In this document: positions 8,737-17,558 of the stretch, one piece after another
Layout: every line of letters starts with the position of its first letter
Numbering within the stretch: position 1 is the stretch's first letter
Origin: Streptomyces sp. DSM 15324
GTDB taxonomy: Bacteria; Actinomycetota; Actinomycetes; Streptomycetales; Streptomycetaceae
DNA: 64,000 nucleotides
Direction: 5' to 3'
NCBI RefSeq assembly: GCF_001514285.1
Contig: NZ_KQ949025.1
Location: 251,571 to 315,570, forward strand
The notes under the pieces: generated by a model
What the model saw: the letters and a program-made list of their open reading frames with translations, nothing else
The model's database searches: none
What the model was told of the DNA's origin: nothing
Position numbers and translations under genes: made by a program

Positions 8737-10617
8737 ATGTCCGTGGTCGAGCGGCAGGAGTGGGACGTCGTGGTCGTGGGCGCGGGCGGCGCGGGACTGC
8801 GCGCCGCCGTCGAGGCCCGGGAGCGCGGCGCCCGTACGGCCGTGATCTGCAAGTCCCTGTTCGGCAAGGCGCACACCGTGATGGCCGAGGGCGGTATCGC
8901 GGCGGCGATGGCCAACGCCAACGAGCACGACAACTGGCAGGTCCACTTCCGCGACACCATGCGCGGCGGCAAGTTCCTCAACCAGTGGCGGATGGCCGAG
9001 CTGCACGCCCAGGAGGCTCCGGACCGGGTGTGGGAGCTGGAGACCTGGGGCGCACTCTTCGACCGGACGAAGGACGGGCGGATCTCCCAGCGCAACTTCG
9101 GCGGCCATGAGTACCCGCGCCTCGCGCACGTCGGCGACCGCACCGGCCTGGAGCTGATCCGCACCCTCCAGCAGAAGATCGTCGCCCTCCAGCAGGAGGA
9201 CTTCCGCGAGACCGGCGACTACGAGTCCCGGCTGAAGGTCTTCCAGGAGTGCACGGTGACCCGGGTCCTCAAGGACGGCCCGCGGGTCAGCGGGGTCTTC
9301 GCCTACGAACGGGAGACCGGCCGTTTCTTCGTCCTTCAGGCGCCGGCCGTGGTGATCGCCACCGGCGGCATCGGCAAGTCCTTCAAGGTGACGTCGAACT
9401 CGTGGGAGTACACCGGCGACGGCCACGCGCTGGCACTGCTCGCGGGCGCGCCCCTGCTGAACATGGAGTTCGTGCAGTTCCACCCCACGGGCATGGTCTG
9501 GCCGCCGTCGGTGAAGGGCATCCTGGTCACCGAGTCGGTGCGCGGCGACGGCGGGGTGCTGCGCAACTCCGAGGGCAAGCGGTTCATGTTCGACTACGTC
9601 CCCGACGTCTTCAAGGAGAAGTACGCCGAGTCCGAGGAGGAGGGCGACCGCTGGTACGAGGACCCGGACCACAACCGGCGCCCGCCGGAACTCCTCCCCC
9701 GCGACGAGGTGGCCCGTGCCATCAACGCCGAGGTGAAGGCGGGCCGGGGCTCCCCGCACGGCGGTGTCTTCCTCGACGTCTCCACCCGGATGCCCGCCGA
9801 GACGATCAAACGGCGGCTGCCGTCGATGTACCACCAGTTCAAGGAGCTGGCCGACGTCGACATCACGGCGGAGGCCATGGAGGTCGGGCCGACCTGCCAC
9901 TACGTCATGGGCGGCATCGCCGTCGACTCCGACACCGCCGCCGCACGCGGCGTACCGGGACTGTTCGCGGCCGGTGAGGTGGCCGGCGGGATGCACGGCT
10001 CCAACCGGCTCGGCGGGAACTCCCTGTCCGACCTGCTGGTGTTCGGCCGCCGGGCCGGACTGCACGCGGCCGCGTACGCGGCGGGGACGGACGTACGGCC
10101 TCCGGTGCACGACGCGGACCTCGCGGCGGCCGAGGAGGAGGCCCTGCGGCCGTTCTCGGGCGACCCGGCCGAGAATCCGTACACCCTGCACCACGAGCTC
10201 CAGCAGGCCATGAACGACCTGGTGGGCATCATCCGCCGGCAGGGCGAGATGGAACAGGCCCTTCAGCGGCTCGCGGAGCTGCGGGTACGGGCCGCGCGCG
10301 CCGGGGTCGAGGGCCACCGCCAGTTCAACCCGGGCTGGCACCTCGCCCTGGACCTCAGGAACATGCTGCTGGTCAGCGAGTGCGTGGCCCGCGCGGCCCT
10401 GGAGCGCACCGAGTCGCGGGGCGGCCACACCCGCGAGGACCACCCGGCGATGGAACGGACCTGGCGCAACGTCAACCTGCTGTGCCGGCTCACCGACGAC
10501 GCGAGCGGCGTCGGCCTCGCCCGGGAGACCACCGATCCCATCCGCCCGGACCTGCTCGCCCTGTTCGAGAAGGAGGAGCTGGTCAAGTACCTCGCCGAAG
10601 AGGAGCTGTACGAGTGA
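8737..10617 (+). CDS. sdhA: Succinate dehydrogenase flavoprotein subunit
   Basis: Catalytic subunit oxidising succinate to fumarate with covalent FAD. The FAD-binding Rossmann motif VVVVGAGGAGLRAA is at residues 11-24. The flavin-linking His lies in GKAHTVMAEGG near residue 45. Other active-site blocks are QFHPTGM, the RGDGGVLRN loop, HYVMGGI and SNRLGGNSLSD. At 626 residues it has the usual size. I chose the ATG at 8737 because the Rossmann fold begins ten residues later; a start at 8692 would overlap sdhC. Its last codons overlap sdhB. Confidence 0.96.
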   Translation: MSVVERQEWDVVVVGAGGAGLRAAVEARERGARTAVICKSLFGKAHTVMAEGGIAAAMANANEHDNWQVHFRDTMRGGKFLNQWRMAELHAQEAPDRVWELETWGALFDRTKDGRISQRNFGGHEYPRLAHVGDRTGLELIRTLQQKIVALQQEDFRETGDYESRLKVFQECTVTRVLKDGPRVSGVFAYERETGRFFVLQAPAVVIATGGIGKSFKVTSNSWEYTGDGHALALLAGAPLLNMEFVQFHPTGMVWPPSVKGILVTESVRGDGGVLRNSEGKRFMFDYVPDVFKEKYAESEEEGDRWYEDPDHNRRPPELLPRDEVARAINAEVKAGRGSPHGGVFLDVSTRMPAETIKRRLPSMYHQFKELADVDITAEAMEVGPTCHYVMGGIAVDSDTAAARGVPGLFAAGEVAGGMHGSNRLGGNSLSDLLVFGRRAGLHAAAYAAGTDVRPPVHDADLAAAEEEALRPFSGDPAENPYTLHHELQQAMNDLVGIIRRQGEMEQALQRLAELRVRAARAGVEGHRQFNPGWHLALDLRNMLLVSECVARAALERTESRGGHTREDHPAMERTWRNVNLLCRLTDDASGVGLARETTDPIRPDLLALFEKEELVKYLAEEELYE

Positions 10618-11378
10618 GCAGCTACGAGGCCCGCTTCAAGGTGTGGCGGGGTGATGTGGGCGGCGGGGGTCTGGAGGACTTCGCGGTCGAGGTCAACGAC
10701 GGCGAGGTGGTGCTGGACATCATCCACCGCCTCCAGGCCACCCAGGCCCCCGATCTGGCCGTCCGCTGGAACTGCAAGGCGGGCAAGTGCGGTTCGTGCT
10801 CCGCGGAGATCAACGGGCGGCCCCGGCTGATGTGCATGACCCGGATGTCGGTGTTCGACCGGGCCGAGACGATCACCGTGACCCCGCTGCGCGCCTTCCC
10901 GGTGATCCGCGACCTGGTGACCGACGTCGGTTTCAACTACCAGAAGGCGCGGGAGGTCCCGGCGTTCGTGCCGCCCGAGGGGGTCGGTCCCGGCGAGTAC
11001 CGGATGTTCCAGGAGGACGTGGACCGGTCGCAGGAGTTCCGCAAGTGCATCGAGTGCTTCCTGTGCCAGGACACCTGCCATGTGGTGCGCGACCACGAGG
11101 AGAACAAGACCGCGTTCGCCGGCCCGCGCTTCCTGATGCGGGTGGCCGAGCTGGACATGCACCCGCTGGACGCGGCGGAGGAAACCGGCCTGGACCGCAA
11201 GAAGACGGCGCAGGACGAACACGGCCTCGGCTACTGCAACATCACCAAGTGCTGCACGGAGGTCTGCCCGGAAGGCATCAAGATCACCGACAACGCGCTG
11301 ATCCCGCTGAAGGAACGGGCGGTCGACCGCAAGTACGACCCGCTGGTGTGGCTGGGATCGAAGATCCGGCGGCGCTGA
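10614..11378 (+). CDS. sdhB: Succinate dehydrogenase iron-sulfur subunit
   Basis: Electron-transfer subunit of 254 residues. The N-terminal ferredoxin domain carries the [2Fe-2S] ligands C54, C59, C62 and C74 (WNCKAGKCGSC ... LMC). The C-terminal domain has CIECFLCQDTC (C145, C148, C151, C155) for [4Fe-4S], and C208 with CC at 213-214 and C218 (TEVCPEGI) for [3Fe-4S] and the cluster exchange. The GTG start overlaps the sdhA stop (GTGA), giving translational coupling. Its stop abuts the stop of the converging gene inside the palindrome TGATCA, with no intergenic base. Confidence 0.96.
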   Translation: MSSYEARFKVWRGDVGGGGLEDFAVEVNDGEVVLDIIHRLQATQAPDLAVRWNCKAGKCGSCSAEINGRPRLMCMTRMSVFDRAETITVTPLRAFPVIRDLVTDVGFNYQKAREVPAFVPPEGVGPGEYRMFQEDVDRSQEFRKCIECFLCQDTCHVVRDHEENKTAFAGPRFLMRVAELDMHPLDAAEETGLDRKKTAQDEHGLGYCNITKCCTEVCPEGIKITDNALIPLKERAVDRKYDPLVWLGSKIRRR

Positions 11379-11708
11379 TCAGGAAGGCGTCGTCCGCGCG
11401 GACGGCGGGGGCAGGGGGCGGGCGCGCCGGGCGTACGACTGGAGCGCCAGGCCCGCCAGGTTGAGGCCCATGCCGATCAGCGGAAGGTCGCGGTGGAGGT
11501 GGTGCGTGCTGTTCAGCGGGCCGAGGAACAGGAAGGCCGTCAGACCGAACGCGCTGAGCAGCACGCCGGCCCCCCACAGCCTCGTCCGCTCCTCGACCCC
11601 GGTGAACCGCAGGGTCCGGCCGGTGACGAGGGCCACCACGCCCAGCACCGCCATGCCCGCCAGGCAGACCACGCCGATACCCATCAATGCCGTGAACATG
11701 ACGGTCAT
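11379..11708 (-). CDS. Small integral membrane protein
   Basis: A 109-residue protein with three predicted membrane helices at residues 9-29, 46-63 and 76-91, and a basic, Pro-rich C-terminus. The frame is open much further upstream, to 12023, but that part translates the 13-bp tandem repeats and lacks a plausible start. I place the start at the ATG at 11706-11708 (MTVMFTALMG); an ATG three codons later is equally possible. Family not recognised. It converges on sdhB without any spacer. Confidence 0.7.
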   Translation of the reverse strand: MTVMFTALMGIGVVCLAGMAVLGVVALVTGRTLRFTGVEERTRLWGAGVLLSAFGLTAFLFLGPLNSTHHLHRDLPLIGMGLNLAGLALQSYARRARPLPPPSARTTPS

Positions 11709-11795
11709 GATCCCCGGGAGCGGCGGCTCGCGCCAGAGATCCGACTCAGCGGCCGCAGGTCCCGTGCGTACGCCGGCCGGCCCGTCTCCGTCGCC

Positions 11796-11860
11796 GTGAG
11801 GTCCACCCGTGAGATCTACCCGTGAGATCCACCCGTGAGGTCCACCCGCGAGATCCACGG
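11796..11860. repeat. Five tandem copies of a 13-bp repeat
   Basis: Units are GTGAGGTCCACCC, GTGAGATCTACCC, GTGAGATCCACCC, GTGAGGTCCACCC and GCGAGATCCACGG, directly head to tail. The period of 13 is not a multiple of three, so it is not a protein repeat. It lies in the roughly 300-base divergent region between the small membrane protein and the next forward gene. Nothing else is evident between 11709 and 12013. Confidence 0.9.
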
Positions 11861-12013
11861 AGGCCGCCACCCCGGCGTACGCGCGGCCGGCGCCGGCCCG
11901 GGACGCCTCGTCATCCGTCCCCGTTCCCCTCTTCCGCAGTCCCCCGCCCCACCGGTCCCGCCTCGGGTGTATCCCGCTCGCGTGGCCGCATTCGCGGCCA
12001 TACGCTCCGAAAT

Positions 12014-13669
12014 GTGACGTCATCCATGCACCGAGGCAGGCGGCGGGCCAGATCGCACATACCCGTGCGGGTGGCGCACGCCGTGCTGGGCGGTGCGGCC
12101 GGGGTCGTGTGGCTGGTGCTGCCGGGGATGACGCCGGGAGACGACGCGCCCGTCACGAGCAAGGAGCCACGGCAGGTGGTGAGCGCCACGGCAGTGGCCC
12201 GGAACTCGGCGCTGGACTCGCCATGGGACTCGGCGCTGGACTCGCCACGGGACTCGGCGCCGGACTCACCGCCGGACTTCATACAGTCACGAACGGCCGA
12301 GGCCGACGGGACGTCCACCACCGACCTCGTACTTCCCCTGGTGGCGGCCGGCGCGGTGGGCGCGGTCGCGGCCTACGGCTACATACGCCGGGTCAGGCGG
12401 ACGCGCGGGCGGACGACCCCCGGCGGGGTGAGCGGGCCCCCGCCCGTGAGTACGCCTCCGCAGTCCCTCGCGGAGCCGGACGCGCAGGCGTGTGCGGCGC
12501 TGGTCCGCGCCGACGACCGGCTCCGCGTGGCCCGTGCCGAACTCGGCTTCGCGCGCGGACTCCTCGGTGCGGCGGCCGTCGCCCCGTTCACGCGGGCACT
12601 GGGCGAGGCCGAGGGCGAACTGGCCGCCGCCTTCCGGATGCGGCAGCGCTACGACGAGGGCGTACCGGCGGAAGAGGCAGCCCGGCGGCACGCGCTCGCC
12701 GGGATGATCGGCCGCTGCGAGGAGGCCGGCCGCCGGCTGGACGCCGTGGCGGAGGACTTCGCGCGCCTGCGGGACCCGGAGCGGGCCCTCCCCTACGCGG
12801 AGGCGCGCTTCCGCGACCTGACCGGACACACCGCCGCGGCCCAGGCCCTCCTGGCCGACCTCGCGGAGCGGTACGCCCCCACCGCGACCTCCGCCGTCAC
12901 CGGCTCGGTCGAACAGGCCAAGGACCGGCTGCTGTTCGCCACCCTGCGGCTCAACATGGCCCGCCAGGAACTCTTCTCGGGCCACACCGAGGCCGCGTCC
13001 CGCCCACTGCACTCCGCCGAGGCGGCGGTGGCCCAGGCAGCCGTCTTCGTCGAGGGCGTCGACCGCACGGCCGCCGAGCTGCGGGACGCCGAGGAGACCG
13101 TACCGGCGGCGCTCACCGGCGCGGAGGCCGAGCTGTCGGCGGCACGGCGGCACACCGTCCGCGCGGACGAGCCGCACCCCCGCCTCCTCAACGCCGACGC
13201 CGTCCTCGCCTCCGTACGCCAGGAGGTGACGTCGAACCGGCCGTACGACCCGCTGAGCGCCCTGCGCCGGATCGTACGGGCGACCGCGCCGCTCGCCTCG
13301 GGCCGGGCCGGGGTGCTTCCGGCCGCCGCGCTCTCCGTGGCCCGCGCCTCGTCCGCCGCCGCGGACGACTTCGTCGCCACGCACCGGGGTGCGGTGGGTG
13401 CCACCGCCCGCACCCGGCTCGCGGAGGCGCGCCGGCTGCTGGCCGAGGGCGCACCGGGAGACCTCGAGCGCGCGGACGAACTGGCCCTGGAGGCAAGCGA
13501 CCTGGCGGAGCGTGACGTACGGCTGCACGGCAATCCGGCGTCCCCGGCACCGGCCGGACAGCCGGAGACGGACGGCTCCGCCGGGGCGGTCCTCGGCGGG
13601 ATCCTCCCGGGGGAGGCGGCGGCCGAGGAGGGCGGGGAGCACTCGGCGTGGGGTTTCGGCCGACTCTAG
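12014..13669 (+). CDS. Membrane-anchored protein with extracellular linker and long helical cytoplasmic domain
   Basis: A 551-residue protein. A basic N-terminus is followed by a first hydrophobic segment near residues 20-40, an outside linker, and a second membrane helix (LVLPLVAAGAVGAVAAYGYI) followed by basic residues. The remaining 400 residues are Ala/Arg/Glu-rich, helical and probably coiled. The linker contains three 8-residue repeats (ALDSPWDS, ALDSPRDS, APDSPPDF) encoded by 24-bp tandem repeats at 12209-12280. The start is uncertain: GTG at 12014, possibly leaderless, or ATG at 12026. The architecture resembles TPM-domain/YgcG-type membrane proteins, but I cannot confirm the family. 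Confidence 0.7.
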   Translation: MTSSMHRGRRRARSHIPVRVAHAVLGGAAGVVWLVLPGMTPGDDAPVTSKEPRQVVSATAVARNSALDSPWDSALDSPRDSAPDSPPDFIQSRTAEADGTSTTDLVLPLVAAGAVGAVAAYGYIRRVRRTRGRTTPGGVSGPPPVSTPPQSLAEPDAQACAALVRADDRLRVARAELGFARGLLGAAAVAPFTRALGEAEGELAAAFRMRQRYDEGVPAEEAARRHALAGMIGRCEEAGRRLDAVAEDFARLRDPERALPYAEARFRDLTGHTAAAQALLADLAERYAPTATSAVTGSVEQAKDRLLFATLRLNMARQELFSGHTEAASRPLHSAEAAVAQAAVFVEGVDRTAAELRDAEETVPAALTGAEAELSAARRHTVRADEPHPRLLNADAVLASVRQEVTSNRPYDPLSALRRIVRATAPLASGRAGVLPAAALSVARASSAAADDFVATHRGAVGATARTRLAEARRLLAEGAPGDLERADELALEASDLAERDVRLHGNPASPAPAGQPETDGSAGAVLGGILPGEAAAEEGGEHSAWGFGRL

Positions 13670-13688
13670 AGTCGGTCGGCTCTAGAGT
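13661..13688. repeat. Duplicated CTCTAGAGT element at the gene end
   Basis: CGACTCTAGAGT at 13661-13672 and CGGCTCTAGAGT at 13677-13688, a 16-base direct repeat of a palindromic core. The first copy contains the TAG stop codon of the upstream gene. Function unknown. Confidence 0.6.
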
Positions 13689-13820
13689 AAGAACGTGAAA
13701 ATCGGCGGTAGTTGTGGCGAAACGGTGACGGTCCCGAGGCCGTGCCAGCCCCCCTTCGTATGATGATCTGACTCTTGTCGCGCGTTTTTCATCGCGGGGA
13801 CGAGTCGGACACACGGGGGT

Positions 13821-16676
13821 GTGACAGGCGTGATCAAGCCGGAGGAGATTCCGCAGTTCACCGGCGATCTGTTCCAACTGGAGCTGGACCATGCCGCGTT
13901 GAGGAAGGACGCGGGGAACGTCCGGACTACGGGCAGTGATGTGGACGCGCAGTTCCAGGGTCTGTCGGCGTTCTACAAAGCGCCCGAGGCGGAGCAGCTG
14001 TTCGCGACGACGAAGCCGGTAAAGACGAGGGCGGACGATTTCGCGACGGACCTGGAGACGGTGTCGTCGGCCCTGTCCTCCTACGCCACCGAGATCCGTC
14101 CCCTGGTGTCGAAGCTGCGGGAGCTGAAGACGCAGGCGACCACGTTCGTCGCGTCGGTGAAGGACGACGACGAGTGGGAGTACGACGAGGACAAGGTCGA
14201 CGAGCACAACCGGCTCCGGGACGACATCACGGCGACGGTGGCGGCGTTCTGGGCGGCGGAGCGGACCTGCCACAACAAGATCACCGGGATCTGGGGCGGG
14301 ACCCAGATGGTCGCGGGGGACGGCTCCGAGCGCAAGGACCAGTACGGCTTCAACGCCGCGGACCTGAAGAACGCGAAGCTTCCCTGGGGTGACCCGGTGG
14401 AGGAGAAGCACCACTGGTACGAGGTCGGCCACTGGGTGAAGTCGTTCGTGTGGGACGGCCTGATCGTGGACGGCGTCTGGGGCACCATCAAGGGCCTGGG
14501 CACGTTGGTGGGCTTCGGCGGCTGGGACGCGATGGGCCAGGCGTGGAAGGGCCTCGCCCAGCTCGCGACCGGCCTCGCGCTGGCCTCCATCCCCGGCGTG
14601 GGCACGGCGTTCTGGCTCATCCCCGACGACAAGCTCCCGTCCTGGATCCGTGACTCGCGGACCGCGATGAAGGAGACCGGCAAGGCGCTGGTGGCGTGGG
14701 ACGAGTGGGGCAAGAACCCCGGCCGGGCGGCCGGCGCGGTCACCTTCAACGTCCTGACGACGGTCTTCACCGGCGGCGCGGGCGGCGCCGCGGCCGGCGC
14801 CGGCAAGGCGGGCGCGGTCGCCAAGGCGCTGTCCATCGCGGGCAAGGCGGGTCGCGTGATCGACCCGATGACGTACATCGCCAAGGGCGCGGGCGCGGGC
14901 CTGTCGAAGATCGGCGACATCGCCAAGACCCTGAAAGGCATGGGGAACATCGAGATCCCCAAGCTGCCCGAGAACGCCATCACCCTCCCCGAGGGAACGG
15001 TCCACCTCCCCGACGGAACGATCCACCTGCCCGAGGGCGCGACGGTCCCGGACGGCGTGACCAAACTCCCCGACGGCACCCTCAAACTCCCCGACAACAC
15101 CCCGGCCCTGCCGGAAGGCTCGGTCAAGCTGCCCACGGACGCGGGCGCCCCGGCCCGCTACTACGACCCGCACGGCAACCTCCTCGACGAGAACGGCACC
15201 GTCCTGAAGGAAGTCGCGGACGGCCCCGGCGACATCGTCGACCAGCCCGACACCCCCGCGACCGGCTCCGACACCCCCCGAGTCGACACCCCGGCCAAGG
15301 AACCCGCCCTGGCCGGCGCCGGCACCCACACCCCCGACTCCGCCGCCCAGCACATCAACCTCGGCCACAGCCTCGACACCGACCTCGGCGACATCGGCCG
15401 CACCGGCGACAACCCCACCACCACCCCGACGGCCCATGGCGGAAGCGACCACCTCCCCGGCGGCACCGCGGACCACCTGCCGGGGGGAGGGGTGGGCGAC
15501 AATGCGGCGCGGAACAGCATCGACACCCCCGCCCCGGCGAGCGCCGGCGACAACGCGATCCCGGAAACATCGACCGGCGACCACGCCCCGGGCGGCCACA
15601 CCACCGGCACCGGCCCGGGCGCGGGGCACGACCTCCCGGGCACCGGCGGCCATGGCCTCCCGGGCACGTCCGGTCACGACTTCCCCGGCCATACCCCGGA
15701 CACCCCACCCGGCGGCGGCCCGGGCGGCCTGGGCGACGACGCGACCGCGGCGGGCCACCACGCCGCGCCAGAACGTCCTGACTTCATGCGGGACGGCGAC
15801 CATCCCTACGGCCCGAAGGATTCACTGACTCCCGAGCAGATCAAGGAAATTCAGGTCTACCGGGCCAATCACGAACCGGGCTACTACGAAAAGTACTACT
15901 ACGACGACGGACGTCGACTCAGGACGAACATCCCGGACGAGAGTGGTTACGCCCCGGTTCAGATGCACGTCGATCCCGTCACCGGGGTGAAGACCGCGGC
16001 TTCTGACGCGCCGCCCCCCATTCCCGAGAAGTACATCGACAGTGCCGAAGTGAGTCGCGGCCGGCACCAGGTGCTGAACGACGAGACGCTCCGGCATCTG
16101 GATGAGGCCGCGGCGCACCGCAGGAGTTCGATCGACTACTCGAAGAGCGCCGAGCACCACAGGGACATCATCGAGGGCTGGGACGACGCGCACGGGGCGC
16201 TGGACGATGCCGGCAACGAGTACAAGTCCGCGATGAACGAACGGACCAAGGCTGCCGAAGCCTTCGGCGAGGCCGTCGCGGAGCACCAGGTGATCCCCGA
16301 GCTGTACCCGAATTCGGTCCGGGAGACTCTCCATGGTCCGGCGAACGGAAATGACCAGTTCGATCAGTTGTGGCGCCGCGAGGACGGAAGATTCGTCGTC
16401 GTCGAGGCCAAATCGACGGTCGATACCAAGCTGGGTAAGAGGGACGTGCCCTACCTCGATGGCAAGAGGGCCGCCATGCAGGGCACCAGGGAATACTTCA
16501 TGGACATCATCCAGAAGATGGAGAGCAGGGGCCGGAAATATCCGAGTGAGGCACGGCTTGCTGCGGACTTGAAGATTGCCCTGGCCGAAGGCAAGGTTGA
16601 CTACATTCTCGTCAAGGGCAAGGTCGACGGCGGTCTGTACGCTGGCTACGAGAAGCAGCAGTTCGACATCGGGTGA
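13821..16676 (+). CDS. Polymorphic toxin with C-terminal PD-(D/E)xK-like nuclease module
   Basis: A 951-residue modular protein. Residues 1-165 are helical and WXG100/LXG-like, typical of type VII-secreted actinobacterial toxins. Residues 195-370 are Gly/Ala-rich with amphipathic helices. Residues 380-438 hold a repeat of the type LPEGTVHLPDGTI. Residues 470-655 are a His/Gly/Pro/Thr-rich linker. A pre-toxin block (YRANHEPGYYEKYYYDDGRR) lies near residues 680-700. The end holds FDQLWRREDGRFVVVEAK, with E862 and K864 in the E-x-K pattern of restriction-endonuclease-fold nucleases. Nuclease activity is inferred. Codon use becomes less GC-biased from about 15830 on, as expected for an exchangeable toxin tip. 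Starts are GTG 13821 or GTG 13830, both after GGGGG. An immunity-like gene follows after 12 bases. Confidence 0.85.
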   Translation: MTGVIKPEEIPQFTGDLFQLELDHAALRKDAGNVRTTGSDVDAQFQGLSAFYKAPEAEQLFATTKPVKTRADDFATDLETVSSALSSYATEIRPLVSKLRELKTQATTFVASVKDDDEWEYDEDKVDEHNRLRDDITATVAAFWAAERTCHNKITGIWGGTQMVAGDGSERKDQYGFNAADLKNAKLPWGDPVEEKHHWYEVGHWVKSFVWDGLIVDGVWGTIKGLGTLVGFGGWDAMGQAWKGLAQLATGLALASIPGVGTAFWLIPDDKLPSWIRDSRTAMKETGKALVAWDEWGKNPGRAAGAVTFNVLTTVFTGGAGGAAAGAGKAGAVAKALSIAGKAGRVIDPMTYIAKGAGAGLSKIGDIAKTLKGMGNIEIPKLPENAITLPEGTVHLPDGTIHLPEGATVPDGVTKLPDGTLKLPDNTPALPEGSVKLPTDAGAPARYYDPHGNLLDENGTVLKEVADGPGDIVDQPDTPATGSDTPRVDTPAKEPALAGAGTHTPDSAAQHINLGHSLDTDLGDIGRTGDNPTTTPTAHGGSDHLPGGTADHLPGGGVGDNAARNSIDTPAPASAGDNAIPETSTGDHAPGGHTTGTGPGAGHDLPGTGGHGLPGTSGHDFPGHTPDTPPGGGPGGLGDDATAAGHHAAPERPDFMRDGDHPYGPKDSLTPEQIKEIQVYRANHEPGYYEKYYYDDGRRLRTNIPDESGYAPVQMHVDPVTGVKTAASDAPPPIPEKYIDSAEVSRGRHQVLNDETLRHLDEAAAHRRSSIDYSKSAEHHRDIIEGWDDAHGALDDAGNEYKSAMNERTKAAEAFGEAVAEHQVIPELYPNSVRETLHGPANGNDQFDQLWRREDGRFVVVEAKSTVDTKLGKRDVPYLDGKRAAMQGTREYFMDIIQKMESRGRKYPSEARLAADLKIALAEGKVDYILVKGKVDGGLYAGYEKQQFDIG

Positions 16677-16688
16677 CGGGAGAGTTCA

Positions 16689-17549
16689 GTGACAACAAGG
16701 GTGATCCGGCACGGCAGTCCCGGCCCTGATGACGAGGCGTACGCGCAGACCTTGAGCGAGGGACTGGAACGGACAATCGCCGTCCTGGAAAGGTCGCCGC
16801 GCATGTTCGACGGAGCTATGGGAGGCGCGGCAACCTACCTTAACGCGCGCCTGGCGGTCGATCCCGATGCCTCTCATCTCCGCACCTGGGAAGCCACCGT
16901 CACCGCGATGCAGGTGTATTCCTCGGCATTCGCCGCCGCGGTTCGGACGGAGGGTACCGTCGAGTGCCGTATCGCTGACGTGATGCGAACAATCCCGGCA
17001 ACCGGTCAGCAGTACTACACGAATGCCGGAAACTGGCTCACCGCGTTCTGGCTGGCGGTCGTCTGCCGTGAACAGGCCCGCATGACCCAACTGTGCGAGG
17101 TTTCGGTCGAATTCCTGCGCTCGTCAGGAGTGGACTACGACGAGTACGTTTATCACTGGATCGACGCTCTCCAGACGTACTGGTCGGAGCGTCCGGGACT
17201 GGGTGAGAAACTGCTCGCGGCGATCCGGACTTCCGAACCGGACGTCGTGCGCATCGCCGACCGGGAACTGCTGGACAAGATTCTTTATCAGCCGATCAAT
17301 CTCTTCCAGTATTTCCTCCGCAAGGACCACGAAGGTTTCCGGCAGGCCCTCGTCGAGGCCTTGGAGCTCCATAAGTCGTTCTGGACGGCGTCGGAGGAAC
17401 GCGAAGAGACGGTCGACGGCTACCTGGCGCTCGGCCCTCTCGCCATCGCCTGCCTCGCCTACGACGCCGGGTTCCCCATCGAGGTCGAATCCGACTACCT
17501 CCCCGGCGAGTTGCTCAAGCGTGCCTGGCTCGGCGAGTTCCCGACCTGA
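16689..17549 (+). CDS. Probable immunity protein (Imm49-like)
   Basis: A 286-residue soluble, all-helical acidic protein directly downstream of the toxin. GGGAG precedes the GTG start at 16689. The helical pattern, the YLALGPLAIACLAYDAGFPIEVESDYLPGELL end and the linkage fit the Imm49 immunity family as I know it. It would bind and neutralise the toxin's C-terminal domain in the cytoplasm; this is inference from position and resemblance. Its codon use, like that of the toxin tip, is lower in GC than neighbouring housekeeping genes. It converges with the phosphatase gene, 9 bases apart. Confidence 0.75.
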   Translation: MTTRVIRHGSPGPDDEAYAQTLSEGLERTIAVLERSPRMFDGAMGGAATYLNARLAVDPDASHLRTWEATVTAMQVYSSAFAAAVRTEGTVECRIADVMRTIPATGQQYYTNAGNWLTAFWLAVVCREQARMTQLCEVSVEFLRSSGVDYDEYVYHWIDALQTYWSERPGLGEKLLAAIRTSEPDVVRIADRELLDKILYQPINLFQYFLRKDHEGFRQALVEALELHKSFWTASEEREETVDGYLALGPLAIACLAYDAGFPIEVESDYLPGELLKRAWLGEFPT

Positions 17550-17558
17550 CGTAGCCGG

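Noticed and set aside
7461..9164. Reverse 567-codon ORF over the sdh region
   Set aside because: Antisense to sdhC and sdhA, with no domain or start signal.
11796..11860. CRISPR-like array
   Set aside because: Repeats are contiguous 13-mers without spacers and there are no cas genes.
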